DNA of 64,000 nt from Massilia aquatica (GTDB taxonomy: Bacteria > Pseudomonadota > Gammaproteobacteria > Burkholderiales > Burkholderiaceae_D): contig NZ_VVIW01000025.1 in NCBI RefSeq assembly GCF_011682045.1, positions 26,758 through 90,757 on the forward strand, written 5' to 3'. The position numbers and the translations under genes were made by a program. Numbering within the stretch: the first letter of the stretch is position 1; each line of letters opens with the position of its first letter. This document shows positions 46,469 through 55,292 of the stretch, piece after piece. The notes beneath the pieces were generated by a model. The model was given only the letters and a program-made list of their open reading frames with translations, had not been told where the DNA came from and searched no databases.

Positions 46469-47413
46469 TTAGTTGCCCTTGAGCAGGGAAACATTCATGT
46501 CGACATAGCGCCGGATGCCGATCATCGTGTACTTCGTGATGACCAGGCAGAGCAGGAAGATGACGATCCCGGCCAGCACGATGCCCAGCCCGAAAAAGGT
46601 TTGCGTGGTGCGCGAGCCGGGTTCGAGTTCGGTGGTGATGCGCACGCCGCGCCCGGCCGCTTCTTCGGCGCGCCGCACCACGCTGCGCTGTTTGGCCTCG
46701 CTCCCCGCCGCGCGCGCCGCCGCAGCCGCTTGCTGGGCCACGCCGCGTACCGCGTCGCCCGCTTCGCGCGCCACGCTGGCCGCCTCGCCGGTGCTGGCGA
46801 TGGCTTTTTCGACCACGTCGCCGGCGTCCAGAATGGCGGCGGCGGTGTCGGCCTGGGCCTTGGCCTCGGCTTGCTGGCCTTCATCGTTGTCGACGCGCGC
46901 CTGGTGAAATTGCACGCCGTCTTCGCCGATCGACACCGTCACCTGGAGCTTGTCGCGCTCTTCCTCGGATGAGTTGCGCAGGATCATCTCGCGGAACGGG
47001 CCGTCCAGCACCAGTTCGGTCGCGCCCGACAGGCCGCTGGCCGTAATGGCAATGCCGGCTACGTAAAACGCCAGTCCGGCCGCGTACAGGATCGCCAGGA
47101 AGGCGGCGTACACCAGCGCCGGCACTACCATGAACAGGTTGAAGATGGCCAGGCCGGCGATCGACACCAGCAGGCGCAGCATGTTTGCCGGATTTTTCTT
47201 TTGCTCGAAAGAATGCATGTGCACGCTGGCGCGCAGGGTCATGGCGATCTTTTTCGGGTCGTCCAGTTCGGCCGCCACGTCTTGTTCGGTGCGGCCGGCG
47301 GCCACGCCGTCGACGAAGCGCTGCTCGTAATAGGCCAGGGTCTTGGCCTGGGCTTCGGCGGAAATGCCCGCCATGGCGCGCCGCAGCGCGTCGAGATAAT
47401 CGCTTTTGCCCAT
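46469..47413 (-). CDS. DUF1700 (HAAS-type) membrane protein
   Basis: 314 residues. The N-terminal HAAS block (about 1-60: MGKSDYLDALRRAM, TLAYYEQRF) is followed by membrane helices (about 82-100 and 105-130), a long Ala/Glu-rich helix likely to form a coiled coil, and a last helix (about 275-298). Usually a PadR regulator precedes such genes and controls them; none is present here. Confidence 0.8.
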   Translation of the reverse strand: MGKSDYLDALRRAMAGISAEAQAKTLAYYEQRFVDGVAAGRTEQDVAAELDDPKKIAMTLRASVHMHSFEQKKNPANMLRLLVSIAGLAIFNLFMVVPALVYAAFLAILYAAGLAFYVAGIAITASGLSGATELVLDGPFREMILRNSSEEERDKLQVTVSIGEDGVQFHQARVDNDEGQQAEAKAQADTAAAILDAGDVVEKAIASTGEAASVAREAGDAVRGVAQQAAAAARAAGSEAKQRSVVRRAEEAAGRGVRITTELEPGSRTTQTFFGLGIVLAGIVIFLLCLVITKYTMIGIRRYVDMNVSLLKGN

Positions 47414-47436
47414 GATGATTGCCTTTGCGCCGTTGA

Positions 47437-47559
47437 TCAGGAGTGGCTCAGCGCCACGCCCGAATGAAAAACCTGCAAGTCGGGCATGATGATGACGGCG
47501 GTACTCGCGACCACAAAAGCCAGTAATGCGAGGGCGCGAAGTCCGAGTGCGATGTTCAT
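47437..47559 (-). CDS. Possible 40-residue single-helix membrane peptide
   Basis: MNIALGLRALALLAFVVAST begins one membrane helix followed by a short soluble tail. It lies 23 bases upstream of the DUF1700 gene on the same strand, but the ribosome site is weak. It may be a real small protein or a leader. Confidence 0.4.
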   Translation of the reverse strand: MNIALGLRALALLAFVVASTAVIIMPDLQVFHSGVALSHS

Positions 47560-47683
47560 GTGCTGTCCGTGTAAAAAACCTGTTTCGATGGTGCTACTGT
47601 ACGAAAACGGACGGTTCAGCTCCAGCGGAATGCGACAGGCTGCATTTTCAGCGCCGCAAACGACCATTTCGGGGGATAGCCGT

Positions 47684-49021
47684 TCACTTGCGCCTGGCTG
47701 TGAGCAGGCGCGCGGCCGCCACGCCACTGCGCACGGCCGATTCGATGGTGGCCGGGTAGTCGCTGGCGGTGTAGTCGCCGGCCAGCACCAGGCGCGCCAG
47801 GCCAGTGGCGTTGGCCGGGCGCGCCAGGCCGGGCGTGCAGGCGAAGGTGGCGCGCTTTTCGCTGATCACCTGGACCCAGTCCGGGCGCGCCAGTTCCGGC
47901 CGCCCCAGCACGTCGGCCAGTTGATCGGCCACGGCCTGGGCCAGCGCTTCGCGTCCCGCTTCGGAAGCGGCGCCCGAAGCGCTGATGACCACCGAGAACA
48001 TGCCGGCCTGGGTGGAATCGAGCTGGCCGCGGTCGAACACGAACTGGCCCCAGTGGCCGCTGGCGGCGTTGTCGCGCAGGGCGTAGAAAGGCAGTTCCAG
48101 GCGGGTCGCGGCCGGATATTGCAGATAGCAGGTGGTGATCGGTTCGTACTCGAAGTGCCCGAGCGAAGCCGCCAGGTCAGGCGCGCCGGCCTGTTCCAGC
48201 AGGGTGGCGGCGGCCGGCGGCGGCGTGGCGATGACCACGGCGTCGAACACCTCGTCGCCGCCAAGCCGCCAGCGGCCGCCTTGTGTTGCCAGCGACGCCA
48301 GCGACGCCACCTTGGCGCCCAGGCGCACGCTGCCGCCGCGGCTTTCGACAAAGGCGGCGGCGGCCGCCGGAAACAGCGCGCTCAGGTCCAGGCGCGGCAG
48401 CAGCATGTCGGAACTGGCACGGGCAGCGCCCAGGCTGTCGCGCAGCACGGCCAAAAAGACCTGGGCCGAGGCGCGTTCGGGCCCGGTGTTGAGCGCGGCC
48501 AGGCACAGCGGGCGCCACATGAGTTCGATCAGGCGCTCGGTCTGGTCGTAGCGCTCCAGCAATTCGCTGACGCTGCAATCGTTGTGCAGGCGCCAGTCCA
48601 TCCAGCGCGCGGTCGAGGAAAAGCGCGCCAGCGCCATCTTGTCGGCCCATGCCAGGCCATCGGCGCGCAGCAGGGCGACGGCCAGGTGCAGCGGCGCCGG
48701 CAGGCGCGGGACGACAAAATCCATGCCGCCGCTGCCCTTGGGATAGCGCATTTGCAGGGGCAGGTGCAGCATGGCGGCGCGCAGGTCGATGCCGACCGCG
48801 CGCATCAGGCGCAGCGATTCCTTGTAAGCGCCGAGCAAGATGTGCTGGCCGTTATCGAGCTGGCGGCCTTGCACATCGACCGCGCGCGCCCGTCCGCCCA
48901 GCGTGCGGGCCGCTTCGAACAGGGTGACCTTGCAGCCGGCGCGAGCCAGTTCGACCGCCGCGCTGCAACCGGCCCAGCCGCCACCGATGACGGCGACGCT
49001 GTTTACTGCGGGCTCAGCCAC
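47684..49021 (-). CDS. hpnE: Hydroxysqualene dehydroxylase
   Basis: 445 residues. FAD-dependent last step of the three-enzyme route, reducing hydroxysqualene to squalene. N-terminal VAVIGGGWAGCSAAVELA, GGRARAVDVQGRQLDNGQHILLGAY and C-terminal LVLAGDYTASDYPATIESAVRSG (in part) are diagnostic. It starts at a GTG overlapping the hpnD end by 8 bases. Confidence 0.92.
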   Translation of the reverse strand: MAEPAVNSVAVIGGGWAGCSAAVELARAGCKVTLFEAARTLGGRARAVDVQGRQLDNGQHILLGAYKESLRLMRAVGIDLRAAMLHLPLQMRYPKGSGGMDFVVPRLPAPLHLAVALLRADGLAWADKMALARFSSTARWMDWRLHNDCSVSELLERYDQTERLIELMWRPLCLAALNTGPERASAQVFLAVLRDSLGAARASSDMLLPRLDLSALFPAAAAAFVESRGGSVRLGAKVASLASLATQGGRWRLGGDEVFDAVVIATPPPAAATLLEQAGAPDLAASLGHFEYEPITTCYLQYPAATRLELPFYALRDNAASGHWGQFVFDRGQLDSTQAGMFSVVISASGAASEAGREALAQAVADQLADVLGRPELARPDWVQVISEKRATFACTPGLARPANATGLARLVLAGDYTASDYPATIESAVRSGVAAARLLTARRK

Positions 49022-49853
49022 GGATGTAGGTCTTCCACGCCAGCCAGAGTTTGCGCAGCGGCGTGAGCGAAATGCGCTGGTTCAGGACGTGGAATTTGTC
49101 GCGTTCGATTTCGTCGAGCACGGTGCGGTAGATGGCCGCCATCATCAGGCCGGGGCGCTGGGCGCGCCGGTCTTCCTTGGGCAGCAGGGCGAACGCTTCG
49201 TCGTAGACCTTTTGCGCGCGTTCGGTCTGGAAACGCATCAGGTTTTCGAACTTGTCGCTGTGGCGCGCGTTGAGCAAATCCGCCGCCGTGACGCCGAACT
49301 GTTGCAATTCGTTCACGGGCAGATAGATACGGCCCTTGCGCGCATCTTCGCCCACATCGCGGATGATATTGGTCAGCTGGAATGCCAGACCGAGCTGTTC
49401 GGCGTATTCGAGCGTCTTCGGATTGGTCACGCCGAAAATGCTGGCCGACAAGATGCCGACCACGCTGGCCACGTGCCAGCAATAGCGCTTCATGGCGGTG
49501 TAGTCGAGGTAGCGGGTCTGGTCGAGGTCCATTTCCATGCCGTCGACGATGGCCTGCATGTGCTTTTCCTGCAGGTCGTACACGGTCAGGTGCGGCTGCA
49601 AGGCCAGCGTGACCGGGTGGGTCGGCGCGCCGGCGTACATGTTTGCCAGTTCGGTGCGCCACCAGGCCAGCTTGATGCGCGCGATCGACTGGTCGGTGCA
49701 TTCGTCGACCGTGTCGTCCACCTCGCGGCAAAAGGCGTACAGCGCGGTAATGGCGCGGCGCCGCTCCGGAGGCAGGAACAGGAAGCTGTAATAGAAGCTG
49801 GAGCCGCTCTGGACGGTCTTTTGTTGGCAGTATTCGTCTGGAGACATGGTCAA
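49014..49853 (-). CDS. hpnD: Presqualene diphosphate synthase
   Basis: 279 residues, trans-isoprenyl-diphosphate synthase fold. It condenses two farnesyl diphosphates to presqualene diphosphate. Mg2+-binding Asp motifs are in FCREVDDTVDECTD and IIRDVGEDARKGRIYLP. Middle gene in hpnC-hpnD-hpnE; squalene here feeds hopanoids or carotenoid-like products, but no squalene-hopene cyclase lies in the window. Confidence 0.93.
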   Translation of the reverse strand: MTMSPDEYCQQKTVQSGSSFYYSFLFLPPERRRAITALYAFCREVDDTVDECTDQSIARIKLAWWRTELANMYAGAPTHPVTLALQPHLTVYDLQEKHMQAIVDGMEMDLDQTRYLDYTAMKRYCWHVASVVGILSASIFGVTNPKTLEYAEQLGLAFQLTNIIRDVGEDARKGRIYLPVNELQQFGVTAADLLNARHSDKFENLMRFQTERAQKVYDEAFALLPKEDRRAQRPGLMMAAIYRTVLDEIERDKFHVLNQRISLTPLRKLWLAWKTYIRG

Positions 49854-49956
49854 AAATGCAAGGGTGTGCGAAGCGAAGCCGCTATTCTATAGCCGATGTG
49901 CTCCGGACGAGAGGGGCGATGACGGTTTTTTCACGGGCAAGGGCCGATACAGCGGT

Positions 49957-50766
49957 TCACATCCGCACTGCGCGCCACAGAATCGCCATCCAGTCCAGCA
50001 TTTTGAGCTGCGGGCGCTGGTTGAAGACGTCGTAGTCGACTTTTTCGATTTCTTCCAGGATGCGCAGGCCGCCCTGGATGATCAGCCGCAATTCCCAGCC
50101 GATACGGCCCGGCAAACGGCGCGCCAGCGGGGCGCCGCTGTGCATCAGGGCGCGCGCGCGCGCCACCTCGAAGGCCATCAGCGGGCGCCAGTTGCCGCCG
50201 GTGTTGTGCTTGTCGAGCTCTTCCGGCGCCACGCCGAAGCGCTGCAAGTCATCCATCGGAATGTAAATACGGTCTTTTTGGCGGTCGATGCCGACGTCTT
50301 GCAGGAAGTTGATCAATTGCAGCGCCGAGCAGATGGCGTCGGAATCGCGCACGTTGGCCTCGTCCACGGCGCCGTACAGCGACAGCATCAGCAAACCGAC
50401 CGGGTTGGCCGAGCGCCGGCAATAGTCGAGCAGCAGCTCAAAATTTGCGTAGCGTTTTGTAGCGACATCCTGCTTGAACGCCGAGAGCAAGTCGTAAAAT
50501 GGCTGGAGCGGGAGTTTGTACTGGGCGATGACTTCGGCCAGGCGCCGGAACAGGGTGTCGCGCTGGTGTTCGCCGCGGCCGATGGCGTCGAGCGCGGCTT
50601 CGTAAGCGCTCAATGCGGCAAGGCGCTCCGTGCCGCTGGCGTCGCCTTCGTCGGCGATATCGTCGGCCGTGCGGGCGAAAGCGTAAATCGCTTCAACCGC
50701 CGGCACCAGCCGCCTGGGCAGCAGAATCGAGGCGACAGGGAAATTCTCGTAGTGATCGACAGGCAT
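49957..50766 (-). CDS. hpnC: Hydroxysqualene synthase
   Basis: 269 residues, homologous to HpnD. It converts presqualene diphosphate to hydroxysqualene. The Asp-rich motifs are AFARTADDIADEGD and NFLQDVGIDRQKDRIYIP. A typical start ENFPVASILLPRRL follows. First gene of the operon, 103 bases before hpnD; divergent from the RND efflux genes. Confidence 0.93.
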   Translation of the reverse strand: MPVDHYENFPVASILLPRRLVPAVEAIYAFARTADDIADEGDASGTERLAALSAYEAALDAIGRGEHQRDTLFRRLAEVIAQYKLPLQPFYDLLSAFKQDVATKRYANFELLLDYCRRSANPVGLLMLSLYGAVDEANVRDSDAICSALQLINFLQDVGIDRQKDRIYIPMDDLQRFGVAPEELDKHNTGGNWRPLMAFEVARARALMHSGAPLARRLPGRIGWELRLIIQGGLRILEEIEKVDYDVFNQRPQLKMLDWMAILWRAVRM

Positions 50767-50791
50767 GGCTTATTAATGACGCAAAAGTCAT

Positions 50792-50841
50792 TTGCAAATA
50801 AAACTTGCAGGATTATAATTACTAACCAGAAAGTCAGTTAG
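50792..50841 (+). promoter_or_regulatory. Promoter with adjacent inverted repeat upstream of the RND efflux operon
   Basis: TTGCAA (50792-50797), 16-bp spacer, TATAAT (50814-50819). Immediately after the -10 lies CTAAC-N10-GTTAG (50822-50841), a dyad at the expected start point, like TetR-type operators of efflux pumps. No regulator gene is adjacent. Confidence 0.55.
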
Positions 50842-50925
50842 CTCTCAGGGTCGGCGAAGTAGTAGCATCCCGACATCATCGCCGTGCCCTCGGGTGGCGC
50901 CCACCGCATAGTAAAGGAAAACACC

Positions 50926-52092
50926 GTGTTCCCCGTGAAAAACCTGCGCCAAAGACCTTTGGCACCGACGACCATTCTCAGCGCCGCCGTCATGGCCGCC
51001 TTGCTGGCAGCCTGTTCCAAGCCCGTGGAGAAGAAGGAAGACATTCGTCCGGTGCGTGCCATGGTGCTCAGCGCCAGCACCGTCGGCGTCAACGCCGAGT
51101 TCGCCGGCGAGGTGCGCGCGCGGGTCGAATCGCGTCTCGGGTTCCGGGTGGGCGGCAAGATTACCGCGCGCAAGGTCGACGCCGGCACCGTGGTCAAGAA
51201 GGGCCAGGTGCTGATGCAGCTCGATCCGCAAGACTTGAAGCTCTCGCAAGCCCAGGCCAAGGCCAACCTGCGCGCCGCCGAGACCGGGCGCGACCTGGCC
51301 AAGGCCGAGCTCAAGCGTTATCAGGAATTGCGCGTGAAGAATTTTGTCAGCCAGGCCGTGCTGGACGCCAAGCAATCGGCCTACAGTTCGGCGCAGGCGA
51401 CCGTCGATGCGGCCCAGGCCGCGTATTTCGGGCAGTCCAACCAGGCTGGCTATGCCACGCTGGTGTCGGATGTCGATGGTGTGGTGACGGCGGTGGACGC
51501 CGAAGTGGGGCAGGTGGTCTCGCCCGGCACGCCGGTGGTGCGCGTGGCCAAGATGGGCGAGAAGGAAATCGTCATTGGTTTGCCGGAAGATAAGGTCGAG
51601 GAATTGCGCAAACTCACCGATGTGACCGTGCGCCTGTGGGCCAACAAGGATGTGGTTATTCCCGGCAAGGTGCGCGAAGTCTCGCCGGTGGCCGACCCCG
51701 CCACCCGTACCTACGCGGTCAAGGTCTCGATTCCCGACAGCGCGGCCGACGTCAAGCTGGGCATGACGGCGATGGTGCAGTTCGCCAGCACCATGGCCAC
51801 GCCGCAGATCAAGGTGCCGCTCACCGCCCTGTATCACGAAAAGAACACCACCTCGGTGTGGGTGGTCGACAAGGGCGTGGTGCGCATGGTTCCCGTGACC
51901 GTGGCCGGCACCTCCGCCAACGACGTGGTGCTGGCCGGTGGCGTGAGTGCCGGGCAGACCGTGGTGACGGCCGGCGTGAACCTGATCAAGCCGGGCCAGA
52001 AAGTGACCATCTTGCCGCCGGAGTCCTCCTCGAACGATCCGGTTCCTGTGCAGAAGAGCGCGGCTGCGCCTCAGGTCGAGGTCGCCAAATGA
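50926..52092 (+). CDS. RND efflux periplasmic adaptor (lipoprotein)
   Basis: 388 residues from a GTG with AAGGAAA upstream. A lipobox LLAAC anchors it. Barrel-sandwich hybrid (GKITARKVDAGTVVKKGQVL), an alpha-hairpin (about 105-150) and membrane-proximal domains are present. It joins the RND pump to an outer-membrane channel, which is not encoded here and must come from elsewhere. The stop overlaps the pump gene as ATGA. Confidence 0.9.
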   Translation: MFPVKNLRQRPLAPTTILSAAVMAALLAACSKPVEKKEDIRPVRAMVLSASTVGVNAEFAGEVRARVESRLGFRVGGKITARKVDAGTVVKKGQVLMQLDPQDLKLSQAQAKANLRAAETGRDLAKAELKRYQELRVKNFVSQAVLDAKQSAYSSAQATVDAAQAAYFGQSNQAGYATLVSDVDGVVTAVDAEVGQVVSPGTPVVRVAKMGEKEIVIGLPEDKVEELRKLTDVTVRLWANKDVVIPGKVREVSPVADPATRTYAVKVSIPDSAADVKLGMTAMVQFASTMATPQIKVPLTALYHEKNTTSVWVVDKGVVRMVPVTVAGTSANDVVLAGGVSAGQTVVTAGVNLIKPGQKVTILPPESSSNDPVPVQKSAAAPQVEVAK

Positions 52093-55000
52093 AGGGCGGC
52101 TTCAATCTTTCTCGCTGGGCACTCGAACATATTCCACTGACGCGCTACCTGATCGTGGCGCTGCTCTTGGGTGGCGTGATCAGCTACATGAACCTGGGGC
52201 AGGACGAAGATCCGCCGTTTACTTTCCGCGTGATGGTGGTGCGCGCCATCTGGCCGGGCGCGACCGCGGTGCAGATGGCCGAGCAGGTTACCGACAAGCT
52301 AGAGAAGAAGTTGCAGGAAACGCCCTACATCGACAAGATCAAGAGCTATTCCAAACCGGGCGAAGTGATCATCATCCTGCAACTGCGCGAGTCGACGCCC
52401 CCGCGCGAGACCGCCAACGCCTGGTACCAGGTACGGAAAAAAATCGGCGACATCGGCGGCACCTTGCCGCCGGGCGTGATCGGACCGTTTTTCAACGATG
52501 AATTCGGCGACACCTACGGCTCGATTTTCGCGCTCTCGGCCGACGGTTTTAATTATGCCGAGGTCAAGGAATACGCCGACTTCGTGCGCCAGCAATTGCT
52601 GCGCGTACCGCTCGTGTCGAAAGTCGAACAGTTCGGCGTGCAGGCCGAAAAACTCAATATCGAGTTTTCGCACAAGAAATTCGCGCAGCTCGGCGTGCCG
52701 TTCGAGGTCATCGCCAACCAGATTGCCACCCAGAACGCGGTCGAGGCAACCGGCGTGCTGGTCACGCCGACCGACAACCTGCAAGTGCGCGTCACCGGCG
52801 CCCTGATGAGCGCCAAAGACCTGGAAAACCTGGAACTGCGCGCCAACGGCACTACCTTCCGCCTGGGCGACTTTGCCACCATCACGCGTGGCTACGAGGA
52901 TCCGCCACGCGAAAAGATGCGTTTCAACGGCAAGGAAGTCATCGGCCTCGGCGTGTCGATGGAAAAGGGCGGCAACATCATCGCGATGGGCAAGGGCCTG
53001 GACGAGACTGTTGCACGCATCAAGGCCAAGCTGCCGGTCGGCATTGAACTGGAACGGGTATCGGACCAGCCGCGCGCGGTGACGGCCTCGGTGAGCGAAT
53101 TCATCAAGGTGCTGATCGAAGCGGTGGTGATCGTGCTGGCGGTCAGTTTCCTGGCGCTGGGCTTGCATACCAAGCCGCTGCGCATCGATGCGCGCCCGGG
53201 CCTGGTGGTGGCGCTGACGATTCCGCTGGTGCTGGCGATTACCTTCCTGTTCATGCGGTTTTTCAACATCGACCTGCACAAGATTTCGCTCGGGGCGCTG
53301 ATCATCGCGCTCGGCTTGCTGGTCGACGACGCCATCATCGCCGTCGAAATGATGGTGCGCAAGATGGAGGAGGGCATGTCGCGCTTCGACGCGGCCACCT
53401 TCGCCTACACCTCGACCGCGATGCCGATGCTGACCGGCACCCTGATCACGGCGGCGGGCTTCCTGCCGATCGGCCTGGCCAAGTCGGCGGCCGGCGAGTA
53501 CACCTTTTCTATGTTCTCGGTCAATGCGATCGCGCTCCTGATTTCGTGGCTGGTGGCGGTGGTGTTTACGCCGTATATCGGTTACATGATCCTCAAGGTC
53601 AAGCCGCACGCGGCCGGCGAGGGCGAGCGCGACATGTTCAACACGCCGGGCTTCCAGCGCTTCCGCCGCATCGTCACCTGGTGCGTGGAATGGCGCAAGA
53701 CCACCATCGCGCTGAGCCTGTTCGTGTTCTTCCTGGGCGTGTACGGCTTTAAGTTCATCGAGAAGCAATTCTTCCCGGATTCGAGCCGGCCCGAGCTGAT
53801 GGTCGAGATGTGGACGCCGGAAGGCACCGCGTTCAAGGCCAACGAAGCGCTGGTCAAGAAATTCGAGAAGCTGATGGCCAAGGAAACCAATGTCGAGAGC
53901 GTGACCAGCTACGTCGGCAACGGCAGCCCGCGCTTTTACCTGCCGCTGGACCAGATCTTCCCGCAATCGAACGTGTCGCAGATCGTGGTGCTGGCCAAGG
54001 GCCTGGAGCACCGCGAGGCGTTGCGCCTGAGGATTGTCGACATCTTCGCCAAGGACTTCCCGGAAGTGCGCGGCCGCGTCAAATTGCTGCCGAACGGGCC
54101 GCCGGTGCCGTATCCGGTGCAGTTCCGCGTTGCCGGTCCCGAGATTGCCGTCGTGCGCGACTTTGCCGACAAGGTCAAGGACATCATGCGCGCCAACCCG
54201 AATGCCATCGGCGTCAATGACAACTGGAACGAATCGGTCAAGGTGCTGCGCCTCGACCTGGACCAGGAAAAACTGCGCGCGCTGGGCGTGACCTCGCAAA
54301 CGGTGATGCGCGCGGCCAATACCATTTTGTCGGGCACCACCATTGGCCAGTTCCGCGAGGACAACAAGCTGATCGATATCGTGATCCGCCAGCCGGTCGA
54401 AGAGCGCGCCACCATTGCGGTGCTCAACGACACCAATATCCCGACCGCATCGGGCAAGTCGGTGACCATGTCGCAGATTGCGCGTGCGCACTTTGTGTGG
54501 GAGCCGGGCGTGGTATGGCGTGAAGGGCGCGAATGGGCGATCACGGCGCAGGCCGATGTGGTCGACGGCATCCAGGGGCCGACCGTGTCGGATCAGATCG
54601 GCTTGAAGCTGGCCGATCTGCGCGCGGCGCTGCCGCCTGGCTACACCATCTCGCTGGCGGGCGCAGCCGCCGACAGCGCGGCGGCGGAAGCGTCGATCGC
54701 CGCCAACGTGCCGCTGGTGCTGTTCATCGTGTTCACGCTCTTGATGCTGCAGTTGCACAGCTTCTCGCGTTCGCTGCTGGTGTTCCTGACCGGTCCGCTC
54801 GGCGTGGCCGGTGCCGCGATGGCGCTGCTGATCCTGGGCCGGCCGTTCGGCTTCGTGGCCAACCTGGGCGTGATTGCCCTGTTCGGGATGATCATTCGTA
54901 ACTCGGTGATCCTGGTCGACCAGATCGAGCAAGATATTGCCGCCGGCGCGGAGCCGTGGAATGCGGTGATCGAGGCGGCGGTGCGTCGTTGCCGGCCGAT

Positions 55001-55193
55001 CATCCTGACGGCGGCGGCCGCCGCGCTGGCGATGATTCCGCTGTCGCGTTCGGTGTTCTGGGGTCCGATGGCGGTCGCCATCATGGGCGGGCTGGTGGTG
55101 GCGACGGCGCTGACCCTGCTGTTCCTGCCGGCCTTGTACGCGACCTGGTTCCGGGTGAAAAAGCCGATCGACGCCGTCGCGCTGCGCACCTGA
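52089..55193 (+). CDS. RND efflux pump inner-membrane transporter
   Basis: 1034 residues, about 12 membrane helices with two large periplasmic loops. The TM4 motif LGLLVDDAIIAVEMM holds the proton-relay Asp pair; FGMIIRNSVILVDQIEQD is the matching TM10-11 block. The overall type is the VexF/MdtB-like hydrophobe branch (NLGQDEDPPF near the N-terminus). It exports drugs or lipophilic compounds; the substrate is unknown. A REP doublet follows the stop. Confidence 0.92.
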   Translation: MKGGFNLSRWALEHIPLTRYLIVALLLGGVISYMNLGQDEDPPFTFRVMVVRAIWPGATAVQMAEQVTDKLEKKLQETPYIDKIKSYSKPGEVIIILQLRESTPPRETANAWYQVRKKIGDIGGTLPPGVIGPFFNDEFGDTYGSIFALSADGFNYAEVKEYADFVRQQLLRVPLVSKVEQFGVQAEKLNIEFSHKKFAQLGVPFEVIANQIATQNAVEATGVLVTPTDNLQVRVTGALMSAKDLENLELRANGTTFRLGDFATITRGYEDPPREKMRFNGKEVIGLGVSMEKGGNIIAMGKGLDETVARIKAKLPVGIELERVSDQPRAVTASVSEFIKVLIEAVVIVLAVSFLALGLHTKPLRIDARPGLVVALTIPLVLAITFLFMRFFNIDLHKISLGALIIALGLLVDDAIIAVEMMVRKMEEGMSRFDAATFAYTSTAMPMLTGTLITAAGFLPIGLAKSAAGEYTFSMFSVNAIALLISWLVAVVFTPYIGYMILKVKPHAAGEGERDMFNTPGFQRFRRIVTWCVEWRKTTIALSLFVFFLGVYGFKFIEKQFFPDSSRPELMVEMWTPEGTAFKANEALVKKFEKLMAKETNVESVTSYVGNGSPRFYLPLDQIFPQSNVSQIVVLAKGLEHREALRLRIVDIFAKDFPEVRGRVKLLPNGPPVPYPVQFRVAGPEIAVVRDFADKVKDIMRANPNAIGVNDNWNESVKVLRLDLDQEKLRALGVTSQTVMRAANTILSGTTIGQFREDNKLIDIVIRQPVEERATIAVLNDTNIPTASGKSVTMSQIARAHFVWEPGVVWREGREWAITAQADVVDGIQGPTVSDQIGLKLADLRAALPPGYTISLAGAAADSAAAEASIAANVPLVLFIVFTLLMLQLHSFSRSLLVFLTGPLGVAGAAMALLILGRPFGFVANLGVIALFGMIIRNSVILVDQIEQDIAAGAEPWNAVIEAAVRRCRPIILTAAAAALAMIPLSRSVFWGPMAVAIMGGLVVATALTLLFLPALYATWFRVKKPIDAVALRT

Positions 55194-55197
55194 GAAA

Positions 55198-55274
55198 GTT
55201 GTAAAACCGGGGACAGACCCCGGTTTTACAACAAAAACCCTTGCAAAAACGGGGTCTGTCCCCGGTTTTGCAAC
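55198..55274. repeat. REP doublet (REPIN-like)
   Basis: First unit 55198-55232: perfect 15-bp arms (GTTGTAAAACCGGGG and its complement) around ACAGA. Second unit 55240-55274: near-copy in inverted orientation (loop TCTGT), arms with two mismatches. The two face each other over a 7-base spacer between convergent genes. GGGGACAGACCCC repeats of this kind are scattered in Oxalobacteraceae genomes (from general knowledge); they may also end transcription. Confidence 0.82.
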
Positions 55275-55292
55275 ATGCGCTTGATGCCAGCC

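Noticed and set aside
52299..54932. 877-codon minus-strand frame opposite the RND pump
   Set aside because: Arg/His/Gln-rich shadow translation of a clearly identified transporter.
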